Positions 12,565 to 23,270 of a DNA stretch of 64,000 bases are shown piece by piece. Where the stretch lies: assembly GCA_963693285.1 (NCBI GenBank), contig OY848931.1:4878079-4942078 (forward strand), given 5' to 3'. The stretch comes from Xestospongia muta. Lineage: Eukaryota > Porifera > Demospongiae > Haplosclerida > Petrosiidae. Position 1 is the stretch's first letter. Every line of letters starts with the position of its first letter. A model generated the notes under the pieces. It searched no databases, was not told where the DNA came from, and saw nothing but the letters and a program-made list of their open reading frames with translations. A program made the translations under genes and the position numbers.

Positions 12565-12765
12565 AACAAAGCTATTACCTATTACTAAGCTAATTTTGTA
12601 GTGATTTTTGTGTTCATTTAAAACAAAAATTTTCTGTCAACAATAAATTTATTTAATTTCATACAAATGCTAAAAAGGAATATACAAACTAATATGTTAA
12701 AAATATTGCTATATAATAGCCAATCTCGATCAATTAATTAATACTGTCATTATTAAAATAATTCT
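12533..12765 (+). repeat. Direct repeat, source copy: 3' end and 3' UTR of the sterol reductase
   Basis: The end of the reductase reading frame and its 3' UTR recur at 13863-14095. Shared stretches include ctggattgt(a/g)ttagaaca, gtcaacaataa, atacaaatgctaaaa, ggaatatacaaactaatatgtt and taatactgtcattatt. Confidence 0.8.
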
Positions 12766-12789
12766 GATATTGATGAATATGATAGTGAC

Positions 12790-13180
12790 ATGGATATTGA
12801 GGAATTAGCTTACAAAAGATGCAATTGTCCAAATTATCCTTCACATCAACGTTCATGTTTTCTAAATCCAAAAAGTCTGGATGAATCCTTGAAAATGAAT
12901 TTAACATGGAAGATGCTGATGAAGATACCAAGTTTGACGATATCAAAGATAACATTGATATCAAGTTACAAAATGTCAATATCAAGTTAGAAGATAGTTC
13001 TTCAAATAAGCAGGAACTGGTTGTCTTTGATAGTAATACAGTTATTAAATCCAAAGACACATGCCATCACTCTTACCGACACCTCTTAAACTCTTGCCAT
13101 GTTGAGACAGTTTACTGTGACAGGCAAATGATCAATTGTTTGCATTCTCTAAACAAATTAAACAAACTAAAATATTCTTA
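12790..13180 (+). pseudogene. Degenerate coding-like segment, unknown
   Basis: One frame begins MDIEELAYKRCNCPNYPSH and a second frame, after an apparent shift near 12890, reads NMEDADEDTKFDDIKDN onwards. The Cys-rich start and acidic continuation look like parts of one former protein, but no single frame or clear splice joins them. I do not recognise a family. The rest of 12565-14099 has no supported gene apart from the flanking direct repeats. Confidence 0.25.
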
Positions 13181-13862
13181 TATGTCAAGTAAATATATCT
13201 TATGTTACATTGCATGTATGTGACATTAAACCATATCAATTGTGCCTTCGACTTCAATCTACTTATGTGTATATTAGCTCTCTGTTGGGTTATTATTATT
13301 ATTAATAAGACTTTACAGCAATTAAAAGAACAAAGGCAAGTAAACATTAATAACATGAAGATATGTAATAACACAGATATATAGTTTTGCTGAACTTCTA
13401 CATCTAAGATCTAGATGTAGCCTGTTGAGGTAATTATATTAAATTAATTGAGAAAAATTGCTTGGTGGGGACACTGAACTGCAATTATCACATTGAAAAA
13501 CATAGTGCCAGATACAAGCCATATCTAGGTCAAAATGATTAACAAAATAATCCCAGCAAAATGTTTTAAGGTTTCACTTGATTGTAGCAGTGGAGAGGTC
13601 AGTGATAGGGCATTATTGTTTATTGTATGGGATGAAAACAGTCAAAGATTAGTTCCACGTCATGTTATATGCATCAGCAAATGAAGGATGTTGTTATTAT
13701 TCACTTTCAATTGTTTCATAAAACAATAGAATATAAATAAATGAATATAATTTACACCAAAATGATAATAGGACTGTCTGGCATTCTAGACAGTAAAACA
13801 GTATACTCATTTATGAAGTATTAGATTTGTATTGCATGAAGTTATCAAGTTGAGGACCTAGT

Positions 13863-14095
13863 AGGACATAGTAAGGTAGAAATTGATCTCTGGATTGTGT
13901 TAGAACACAGCTATTGCGTAACTAATTGTGTAGTTAAGGGGTTGTGTTGTTGTTGTTGTTGTGTTAAAAATATATATTTTTGTCAACAATAACTTTATTT
14001 TGATACAAATGCTAAAAGGGAATATACAAACTAATATGTTAAAATATATTGATATATTTTGATCAATCGATTAATACTGTCATTATTGAAAATAG
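13863..14095 (+). pseudogene. Decayed duplicate of the sterol reductase 3' end
   Basis: This segment matches the last codons, stop and ~200 bp of 3' UTR of the reductase gene in the same orientation. Homology begins around tagtaaggtagaaattgat, continues through ctggattgtgttag (old stop region) and runs to taatactgtcattatt. Indels and a (TTG)n expansion interrupt it, and the AATAAA of the source copy is changed. It ends within a few bases of the stop codon (14100-14102) of the convergent VWA gene, so VWA transcripts reading past their stop would carry its antisense strand. Confidence 0.7.
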
Positions 14096-14099
14096 CTCT

Positions 14100-16108
14100 T
14101 CACTTTTTCATGGCTTTTGATTTGGCAACAAATAGACCTCTGGAAGTATTACTATAGGGTGTGGCCTCACTCATAAAATTACTCCTTTGAGCTGCATGAC
14201 TCTGCATTCTAAAATGGAGAGAAATGACAGTGGCACATTCCATTAATATAAGCCAGCCATTTTACTTACTTGCTCATCATGTAATGAGCACCATGAGAGC
14301 GGTACTCTTGTTGTGATCTCATTGTCTCTGATGCTCGAGTCAAATCACTCAATAACCCTTGACAGAATTCTTCTCCCACAGATACTGATGCTGTAATTCT
14401 CTGTACAGCACTTTCTAGTATCTTTTTTGCTTCAGGGTATTTGCCTTGATCAGCTAGTTGTCTAGCTTCTTTAAGGGCATTGGTTGCTATGATACGATTC
14501 CTCTGTGAGTCAAGCTTCTTACTAGCTTCACCACGAGGACCATCTATATACAGGGAGTCACTAATATTATATTGAGTGTATCAGTAACTGACTGTTTCTT
14601 TCTATTGTCAGATTACTTCCAATGTTATCCATTGTTGAGGAGATGACATTGAAATAAACTAGTTGGCCTGTCATAACGACATCACTAGCTGAGGCAGAAA
14701 GAACAGGCAGCTTGAGTTCTAATAGAATGTCTCTCTCTTCCTCTGACTGAAGGTCACCCATTGTTACTTCACAGCTATAAAAAGACATAGCAATAGTGTT
14801 ATGTTAGTAGTAATGATAGTAACATAGTTATCTCTATAGAGGAATATCACATATTCATTTAAGAGAATTTTTACACTATTTAAATTGGACAAATGAGGTA
14901 TCTGTTAAGATAACTAAAGATGCCTCCTATATTGCCAGTAACTATCATATATCAATAGTTAGTGTTACCTTTTGTTAGCTGTCTTCCAATTAACTGGTCG
15001 TCCTCCAGCATGTACAGCTGTGATTTTATTTTCACCACATGCTTCGAGTTTAAGTGTGATGTTCTGAGCCATCACACTTAGTAAACCACCAAGACAATCA
15101 GCAAATGACTCAGGAATCTACAGAGAGGAGAGTAGTATTATGAATATTTATATCACAGGTTAAGTACAGTCATAATTGTAAACATGTGAAATCCCCTTAT
15201 AATCGAATTATCAGAAATTATCAGGTCAACAGCAAGTACAGATCATTAATGTACTAACTTTTTCAGTTGAGTCAATATAGTAATAGACACCACCTCCTTG
15301 AGTTGAGACAGATTCTAAAAGACGAGCATCATGATCTGAACCAAATCCAAATGTGTATACTGTCCCTTCAAATGGCTGTGTGTGTATTTAAGAGAAAGAG
15401 AGACAATTAGTGAAACAAACAAACATTATTTAGCAGTAGTTACCGTATGACCAGGTGATGGATCTATTAGCTTTCTCATCTCTTCCATAATACCATCACG
15501 ATTTGAGATACCAACATTAGCAAGACCATCAGTAAGAAGTAAAACAGAAGCAACTTTAGCCTTTTCTCCAGTACGTCCAATAATCTGTTCCATTCCTACA
15601 TCAAGTTAGAAATGATAACCAGATATTATTAATGATTGAATGAATTACCTTTCAATAATCCTCCACATAAATTAGTCGATGATCCATCTCTAATTGCCTT
15701 GACCATGAGTTTAGTTCTTTCTTTGTTTGCTGAGTCCATAGAGGTAAGAGGAAAGTCTACTTGAACCTTGGTATCATAGGTTACCACTGAAAGACGATCA
15801 CATTCTTTCACTGTAAAAATAAAATGGATACATGGAAGAGATAAATGGATACATGATATTTTGTTGTGCTTACATTGGTCAATAACGAATTCTAAAGTCT
15901 CTTTTACAAGATCCAACTTCTCTCCGTGCATAGAACCACTCTTGTCAATAACAGCTACAATATCGACGGGTGCACGGCTAGAAGGCTCGTAAAAAGGAGC
16001 TTTTATTGTACACACACTCCATGCTGGCTGCTCTACTAGTGGATAAGCTGAGAACTCGGGAGCCCAACTAATATTTAGCTTGTCTCCAGAAGGCGATGCC
16101 ATGATCAA
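14100..16108 (-). CDS. VWA-domain protein
   Basis: Eight exons on the minus strand: 15874-16108, 15649-15810, 15444-15595, 15259-15375, 14969-15117, 14593-14774, 14270-14543, 14100-14208. They join in phase to 1,380 nt (459 aa). A von Willebrand A domain begins near residue 48 with the metal-binding DxSxS motif (DIVAVIDKSGSM, residues 55-59). The later VWA part includes LLLTDGLANVG and YTFGFGSDHD. There is no signal peptide or membrane segment, so it is probably cytosolic. The downstream region includes an acidic segment and a helical stretch (ALKEARQLADQGKYPEAKKIL) and ends in MSKMQSHAAQRSNF... and a basic tail. Similar VWA-only proteins occur in plants and protists; a VWA-type ubiquitin ligase is unlikely because no RING is seen. 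The biological role is not known. Confidence 0.85.
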
Positions 16109-16308
16109 ATAGCTTGAAAAAGAAAACTAAATTTGAGTTATCTATAATGCTCAGTACGTGACAGAAACCTGAAGATTACGTTTATATAGATTGTGAAGGG
16201 GATGACTCAACAGCTAAATTTAGACTTGATTACTAATTTTAGAAATGATCAATGACGTAAGAACACTTGCAATAGTGTGAATTTTGTTAACAAACTAAAA
16301 AAGGAATT

Positions 16309-17568
16309 CTATTTTTGTTTCTTATTTTCACTTTCTTCTATAACAGTACAAACTACTTCTTGCCATGACGGATGCTCTGGCCACCCTAACTCTTGATGAG
16401 CTTTGTCTCCACTAAATGTGTAACTTCGAGAAAAGAACTCAACAGCATTTAAATCCAAGTTAGGATCAATAGGGACATACCATATGAGTCGACTAACACA
16501 CACATTGAACATGGCAGCGATATAAGCAAGCCACATTGGTATGGAATACGGAGGAGAGTAGCCCCATATAGTGGTCTGACTATTGTCTATTGTATATCCT
16601 ACTAGGTCTTTGACTTGATACACGTCACCTGATAAATGATAGACTTGACCAGCAACTAGTGAGGGATCACTTTGTAGTTTCTTTTCTGCTAGAATATGAC
16701 CCTCTGCACAAGAATTGATCTCAACAAGACATTGTTTATTAGTCCCACTTCCAATATAAACTGCTTGATTATGCAATAGTGCACGAAACAGAGCCGAGTC
16801 AATGCCGGCAATTATGGAACATCTCAGTACACATGTAGTAAAATCGTTGCTATTGTTAGCAGCTAAAACAACTCTTTCACCCTGTAATTTTGATGCACAA
16901 TAGGCATTTAATGGTTGTTTTGGAAGAGGGTGTGTCTCATTTGCTAACTCTAAAACCTGAGAAGGTTCTTTAGCCATCAGTACATCACAAGTGCTGGTGT
17001 AGACAAGACGTTTGACACCAGTGGCTTTACAAACCTCTACAATGTGTTCAGTACCTTTACCGTTAACTTGAAAGAGATCGGTGTCCTTTGTCTTGACAGA
17101 TGGGACAAGACCAGCCACATGAAATACTACCTCAGGTTGAATCTCCTTTAGTGCCAAGGCTAACTCATCTTTGTCAACTATATTTACCTCAATATAAGAT
17201 GTCACTCCAGGTATACGATGGATATCATCTGGTATAACTAAATCCAAAGAATGAACTTGATAGCCTCCGTCAGCAACAAGATGATGGACAAGGCATTTTC
17301 CTAAAGATCCAGAGCCACCAGTAACTAATACAGGCACTTGATGTTTGGTAGTGTGACAGTCTTGACAGACAACTCGTCTGTACTTTAATTTCTTCACTTG
17401 TCTTCTCTTTTTCTTTATTATGGCATAGATAAGAAGAAGTAGAATAACAAAAATGATCAAGTTACTAAAACTGCTCAATATCCAACTCCATGGACGATAA
17501 AGTGACTGAAAGGGATAATCTGTTGGCCTTTGGAGAACAACTTTCTTTTCAAACATAGGACAACCCAT
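16309..17568 (-). CDS. NSDHL: 3-beta-hydroxysteroid dehydrogenase family, NSDHL-like
   Basis: Single exon, ~419 aa from the chosen start (MGCPMFEKK, with A at -3 and G at +4). An upstream in-frame ATG at 17739 would add 57 Pro/Ser/Arg-rich residues from a GC-rich leader and is less likely. The protein has an N-terminal membrane anchor (~34-51). An extended-SDR Rossmann domain follows, with TGGSGSLGK (~83-91) binding NAD(P), the strand VYTST (catalytic Ser/Thr) and the YCASK catalytic Tyr/Lys pair (Y~223, K~227). A further hydrophobic stretch near IPMWLAYIAAMF matches the membrane segment of 3-beta-HSD/NSDHL proteins. NSDHL oxidises and decarboxylates 4-alpha-carboxysterols in C4 demethylation. 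Family membership is firm; NSDHL versus SDR42E or another 3-beta-HSD is not settled. Confidence 0.8.
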   Translation of the reverse strand: MGCPMFEKKVVLQRPTDYPFQSLYRPWSWILSSFSNLIIFVILLLLIYAIIKKKRRQVKKLKYRRVVCQDCHTTKHQVPVLVTGGSGSLGKCLVHHLVADGGYQVHSLDLVIPDDIHRIPGVTSYIEVNIVDKDELALALKEIQPEVVFHVAGLVPSVKTKDTDLFQVNGKGTEHIVEVCKATGVKRLVYTSTCDVLMAKEPSQVLELANETHPLPKQPLNAYCASKLQGERVVLAANNSNDFTTCVLRCSIIAGIDSALFRALLHNQAVYIGSGTNKQCLVEINSCAEGHILAEKKLQSDPSLVAGQVYHLSGDVYQVKDLVGYTIDNSQTTIWGYSPPYSIPMWLAYIAAMFNVCVSRLIWYVPIDPNLDLNAVEFFSRSYTFSGDKAHQELGWPEHPSWQEVVCTVIEESENKKQK

Positions 17569-17849
17569 TCTCAGAGACTCAGACAGTAGAAGGGCTCTAA
17601 TTACATAATCCACCCTCCGTTTTTTCCGGGGGTAGGACGGGAAGCTCTCGTATCTTGCGTTTAGGCGTGGCAGTCTGGGGGACGAGACTAACGCCCTCGA
17701 TGGTGCCGGACAGGTGACAGTATGTACTGCACAATACATAATTATGGATTAATAAAAACTAATAACTATATAAGTAAGTAGATCTCATTCTATATAGTCA
17801 CGTGTTAAAGGTGAACTGGTGAAGGTCGATCGCTCAAACGAACCACAAG
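17569..17849. promoter_or_regulatory. Divergent promoter between NSDHL-like and NPC2-like genes
   Basis: Only 281 bp separate the two start codons. On the NPC2 side there is a TATA-like tatataag (17767-17774) and an E-box gtCACGTGtt (core 17799-17804), about 45 bp before the NPC2 ATG. The half near the dehydrogenase (about 17610-17720) is strikingly GC-rich for this genome and is probably its 5' leader. CACGTG is bound by USF, TFE and SREBP-type bHLH factors in animals; occupancy here is inference. Confidence 0.5.
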
Positions 17850-18338
17850 ATGTACATGAAAACTGCTGTCGTTCTTGTTTTATTTTTGTTAAGTTTAACA
17901 TCAGCTAAACCCTTCCTCGAGTCGTCTGATTTCACGAAGGATGTAGGAGATGTGTGGATTCACTGTAGTCAGGCTGATACAGGCTTCCAAGTAACATCTG
18001 TGAACATACCAGGCTGCACAGCGCCTCCGTGTACTATAAATCGTGGCACTAACGCATCTATTTCGATCACGTTCAAAGCTACAAGTGACTTTCCTTCTGG
18101 TACAAATAAAGTCACTGGCAAGGTGCTAGGAGTTGATGTCCCATTTGCTCTTCCAAAACCTAGTTTCTGTGATGATGGTGTACAGTGTCCAATGAAGTCG
18201 GGCCAGAGTTACACTGAGACAGTTACAATTCCTGTTAAGTCTGAGTATCCTAAAGTGAAGGTGACTGTTACGTGGGTATTGAATGATCAAGGTGGTAACC
18301 AGCAAGGATGTTTTGAAGTTGAACTCCAGTTGCAATAA
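17850..18338 (+). CDS. NPC2: NPC2-like ML-domain sterol carrier
   Basis: Single exon, 162 aa. NPC2 proteins are secreted or lysosomal carriers that bind cholesterol-like lipids and hand them to NPC1. Residues 1-19 form a signal peptide (KTAVVLVLFLLSLTSA). The ML domain keeps the six-cysteine pattern at positions 39, 56, 61, 107, 113 and 154, matching the three NPC2 disulfides (first-last, 56-61, 107-113). The strand TVTWVLND near the C-terminus is also typical. One N-glycosylation site lies at NAS (~68). It is expressed divergently from the NSDHL-like gene, which links sterol synthesis and sterol transport by position. Another ML-family lipid carrier is possible. Confidence 0.88.
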   Translation: MYMKTAVVLVLFLLSLTSAKPFLESSDFTKDVGDVWIHCSQADTGFQVTSVNIPGCTAPPCTINRGTNASISITFKATSDFPSGTNKVTGKVLGVDVPFALPKPSFCDDGVQCPMKSGQSYTETVTIPVKSEYPKVKVTVTWVLNDQGGNQQGCFEVELQLQ

Positions 18339-19469
18339 GGCTGTACCACTAGTGAACAGTTGATTGTAATTATAACTGAAGCTGCATTTTTTGTGTTTGT
18401 TTAATTCTTTAAATTAAAATTTTTTTGAATAATTAGGCCATGTTCTGGTTTTCTAATTATAAAGGATATCCAGCAGTACCAGTGTAAATTGAAAAATAAG
18501 AGTACTACTGCAGGTGTGCGGCTGTGTGCCAGAAACAATTAGTTCTACCTCATTAATATTATAGCTTTAGATTAAGATACCCTATCTAATTACGTACATT
18601 GGACCTCTGGTTCAAGATGGTTCAAGATATTGTTGGGTAGTTGGAGTGATAAACAGCAACTTCTAAAAACTACAGTAGCAGTTCTAACGACTTACATGAA
18701 CATACAACCTTTTGAAAGCAGAACAGGTGTGGTATTGTCTGGTCTTGATGTTATGGTAGTGACAAGAGGAACTCAGCAAAACCATTGTTAATCTGTCATG
18801 ACATCCTCTGATCTATTCATCTGTACTTGTGTATAGAAGTGTAATAATAATAGTACAATTAAATTGTGACATTATATAATCAAGTGAGGCTATCTGTATG
18901 TTTTCATTTAGTCTGTCTCCATCAGTACTCCAGGGATTTCAAAGTTAACTTTATAGAAATATTGTAGAAAAATTACACACAGACAAAGAAAACTTTTGTA
19001 AACAATCTTTATAACTGTAATAGTCATTCTTATTATTACCATCTTGCAGTGTTTTGTCATGGGACACACTATACTGTGGCATTATAGATATAGAGCAGTT
19101 AGTTATCTATATATGGTGGCATGCAATATGGTACACCAAACCCTGTCATATTTTGAATTTCTTAATGTAGTATATGACTATATAAACTAGAAGGAAATGT
19201 TAATTATATAATTATAAAATCAGAGTAAAGATTTATTAAGAACAAAAATTACTTAAGTGCAGAGCTCTTACTACTAAATTAGCTATGACTAAGTAGGCAA
19301 ATGAGTATTACTTTGTGAATTGGTATACTGGAATGTCAATATCATGATGATTGACATTATGGGAGTTGACATTGTTAACTAAACCCACCCTGTGGTCTAC
19401 CAAAATAACAAGTCATATAAGTTAAAAAGGTTTGTGGTTATTATTAATGAATCAGTAGTAAATTTTGGT
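18339..19469. other. Intergenic, no gene seen
   Basis: AT-rich sequence between the convergent NPC2-like and NLR genes. I see no sustained reading frame, RNA gene or clear repeat. It should hold both 3' UTRs. Confidence 0.6.
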
Positions 19470-22400
19470 TTATAAGAGGTCATCAGACTGCTGAAAAGAG
19501 ACTTTGTCAATATTTATGCAGTGTAGTTCATAGTCTTCATGAAGGACAAGTTGTGTCAGAGTAGCAGATTGTACAATTTGCGCTAATTCCTTGACATCAC
19601 TTTCTAGTATACTATTTTCCCATATCACCATTTTCTTTAGTGTAGTATTAGTAACAAGTACTTCCTTTAGAGATGGAATTGCCAGAGATAAAGCTGTACA
19701 GTTCTCAATTTTAAGGTTATGCAGGCTGGTGTTTTTCGTTAAACTCATGAGAACACGATTCAGATTGTCTGGAGTAATTTTACAGGACCCAAGTTTTAGC
19801 CTCTGCAAACAGCAATGCTCACTTTGTAATGTCGTGCTTAGGAGTGATGTGGATACTTCATTTAATGTGGAAAAATCCAATTCTAATATCTGGAGTCTGC
19901 TTACAAGGACATTCAGTAAATTCTCAATCAGCTGACTACTATCACTGGATGTGTTCGAGAGCCATAGCTTAAAATGTTTTAACGATTTACATAGTGATAA
20001 TGGGTGACAAAGTAATTGACTGCTATCTTCTGAATCCTCCAAAGAGTTATCTTGGAGGTATACAAAAGCCAAATAAAGAGTTTCTAAAAAGAGCAATTGA
20101 GGAAGAGACAAAATAAGGTGACTCCAACTATGTGATGAGTTTTTAGAAGAAATAACAGTCATTTTACGCAACAAGGGATAATATGTAGCAACTTGTACTA
20201 GAACATCAGTATGAGAAGCACCAAATGTTAGCTTTCCACATAACTGTAAATCTACGAGCTCTTGTGTATAAGGATGAAGCTTTGGCAAAACTTCAATACA
20301 CTGTGAGAGCTGATCCCAAGTATCCAAAACAAGTCGTGTTATGTGTCCTCCATTATTAGGTTTATTCAAATAATGTAAGCCAGTTGCTAACATACGCAAG
20401 TGTTGTGGTTTATGAGTGTGGCCAAAAAAGTAGATCTCCCAGTGTGACTGTGGCGAACTACAAGAAATGCAATAACCTGTTACTACTGCATCTAGTGTTG
20501 TGTTTACAACAGGGTTAAAGCAACCAGAAGAAAACAATTTGGAAACTAACTCTGGTGACTGTGCTTCAAATAGGACCTGACAAAGACCAGGATTGACAGA
20601 AACGACTGTATCAACATCATTATCGACTTTTGCTATGTTAAGGAGAGAACAATCTAAGCTTTCTAGCTTTGTAAGACCTGAAAGAAACAGCAAAACAGGC
20701 CAGTGTATGACAGAAGCTGAGCCAAAGCTGAAAGACTGTTCTTCAATGCTAACATTGTTTGTGGCAATAAACTTAGTCAGTGGGAATAAATGTGGTTTTT
20801 CAAGAAGCTCCTCCAACTGTTCTGGTATCTTAGACCAGTACAGAGCTGCTAAGTACTCATGTAGAGTGAGGTGAACAAAACTGTAAGATACTCTAGCATC
20901 TTGGTCAACATAGAGCTCATCTACTCTTTGTATCAAACCCAATGACTCACATGGAATGTCATCAAAAATATACTGTTGCTTTTCAATTCCTTCTGCAGCC
21001 AGCTTGCCAAGTTGCATCAACTGTTTACGGATCTTCTCAGGCAGATCACTCAACTCTCTGACTGGTTTACGGTCCTTGTATTCAACATGCTCGTCCATAT
21101 AACACCTCAATAGAGTTGTAACTAAAGACGTATATAACTGAGTCAATGTTTTGGGAGAAAACCCCTTCTCTCTTCTCCAATTAGCTCGAAACAGTTCAAT
21201 AATAAGACCACAATGTAAAGGAATGTACATAGCTGACTGAGCAAAAGGATGAGAAGAAAGATAAAATTTAAATGCTTCAAGAAGTGCAGGGTTGTTTTCC
21301 AAGGCTACTAGCATGTAATTATTAATGTCTTGCTTTCCAAATCCCAATATTTCAATATGTTGGTCAATAGACTGGATGAATTCATCTCCCAAGAGTTGAG
21401 TAGAGATAGGGCGACTAGTAACCAGGAGTGTAGCTTCTGACAGGGCCTCACGGTTAAGAATTTTAAAGAACAGTGAATCATATGGAGCATCATACTTGGA
21501 AATCTCATCATAACCGTCAAAGAGAATCAGCAAGTCAGTTCCATTAGTAGACATTAGCTCGTCACAAATTTCTTTTCGAACAAGTGGATCAGGATGGTAA
21601 AAAAGGTCTGAAAAACATTTTGCTTCTCGAACCCGTTTATCTCTCATTCGCACTAGCACCACTAGAGACCACTCCTGAAGGAGTATTCCTTCACTCCACT
21701 TCTGACACAAATGCCAAGACAATGTTGTTTTACCAACACCAGGTGCACCTTCAATTAAAATGCTCCATGCTTTAGCTCCACCAAGTACACCAATTTCCTC
21801 AATAGTCAATGGAGATTTTCTGCGAAGGATCTGATCTACCTTACCGTGAAGTTGAAGAATAATTGATGGTTCACCTTCATGATTGGGTTCAATCTCTTTA
21901 TGTACTAAAGCTAAGTTGATGTACTTTTGAGTGTGGAAACGTAGGCCATGACTTTTAAAATAGTTGGGAAATTTGTTTTTATAATATGATTTAAGATAGT
22001 CAGCATATGTTTGAAGAGCAGCAGTGTGAATGATGGATTTAGGATGTACGTGTGGAGAGTGTGACATCTCAGTGGCAGACTTTCTTACTATTTGTGAAGA
22101 TGTTAAATTTTCAATAGCATAGTGAGTAGTTTGAGATTTTGTGTCATTTCTAACACGATCTACCTGCTCTGTGTACCATGAAGCAAGAGTATTATCTGTG
22201 GCTACTTTTCTGTTAGCAGAATTATAGATTGTAATAGTTCCTGGTTGGATGGTTGTGTCATGATCATGTGAAGACTGAACAGACTGATATGGAGTTTGTA
22301 AAGTACTGGATTGGACAGTATCACCAGTGACAGTAGGAGAAGAGGGAGGATGTGTGTCAAGTTGTACCTGACGATCGGCAGTGACATGAAGTCTTGACTC

Positions 22401-23013
22401 CACAGTAACAGGTAGACTTTTTTTATAAGCTACAGGAAAAGACTACTATCAAAAAATTACATAATCTTTTGTTTACTTTGACCTTGTAATTTATTTTAAT
22501 AGCTTCAGTACACAATGTTATGTCCTACTTGTACCATATGCTATATACTAAATGTACATAGGAGATTCCCCAGGGGTTTTCCCTAGTATGTATAGCACAT
22601 ATAGTGTTTGTATTGTACCTGCATTCTGGAGAATAGTGTTAGCTAATATCTCTAGCTCAGGGTGTTGCTGAAGTACACGACAAAACTCAACTAGGATATG
22701 TCCTCCTTCTGTTGCTACTGACGTTTCAATAGCACTTAACAACATACTTGCTTTTTCACGAGCTGTTGCAGGCTCTATTGTTAATATGTCACTCTTGACT
22801 TCAGGAGAAATAAGTCCTCTGCTAAATAATTGGCCTGCTAACACATTGGGCTGAACATTGGTAATAGCGTGAACTAATTTTGAATTGAATTGCTTTAATA
22901 TACGAACAGATAAACGAGTATGGAGATTCAGAATTGCTACGTAGGAAAGTAAACAAGTGATTTATGCATTAAAGAACCTAATTTATGGTCATCTTACCTT
23001 TATCTTGCTCCAT
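19470..23013 (-). CDS. NLR innate immune receptor (death-fold/CARD-like - NACHT - LRR)
   Basis: Three exons: 22998-23013, 22619-22936 and 19470-22429, joined in phase to 3,294 nt (1,097 aa). Residues ~6-110 form a helical death-fold domain, probably CARD (LFSRGLISPEV, LLSAIETSV, FCRVLQQHPEL). A Ser/Thr-rich linker follows. The NACHT domain has Walker A GAPGVGKTT (~339-347) and Walker B with the NACHT-type acidic cluster LLILFDGYDE (~411-420). The winged-helix part includes FVHLTLHEYLAALY. The last ~350 residues contain LRR-like strands such as LQRLKLGSCKITPDNL and LHNLKIENCTAL. This is the bona fide NLR layout described for sponges and vertebrates: a cytosolic microbial sensor whose N-terminal domain recruits signalling partners. 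All motifs appear intact. The ligand is unknown. Confidence 0.9.
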
Positions 23014-23270
23014 ATTTTCAGATGAACTCTATTGCCCACTATCAACACAAAAGTAGGCGGGATTTTTAAAGGCTATGTAACTACTAGCCATCAGGGAGAG
23101 GACGTTAGCATCCCGTAATCTACGACCATCACCATAGATAGAGACAAAAATTGCTAACAATATAATTATCCGTAATTTCTGATAAAAATATCAACTTTTT
23201 ATTCATAGCCAGTTGTCGACCACGCCCCTCCGTGATCGTACATTTACGGAATGTTAACGTCCTCTCCTTA
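23014..23270. promoter_or_regulatory. Divergent promoter between the NLR and POLR1D-like genes
   Basis: Start codons at 23013 (-) and 23271 (+) are separated by 257 bp. The block around ttaatttctgataaaaatatc and cgcccctccgtgatc is found again, diverged, at 46460-46540, where the POLR1D-like gene itself is missing. Confidence 0.5.

Noticed and set aside
13132..13384. Overlapping short frames on both strands
   Set aside because: AT-rich chance frames with no family features and no conservation between repeats.
17569..17739. ATG at 17739 as the start of the NSDHL-like protein
   Set aside because: The added residues come from GC-rich leader sequence with no family similarity, and the ATG at 17568 has better context. 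Not fully excluded.
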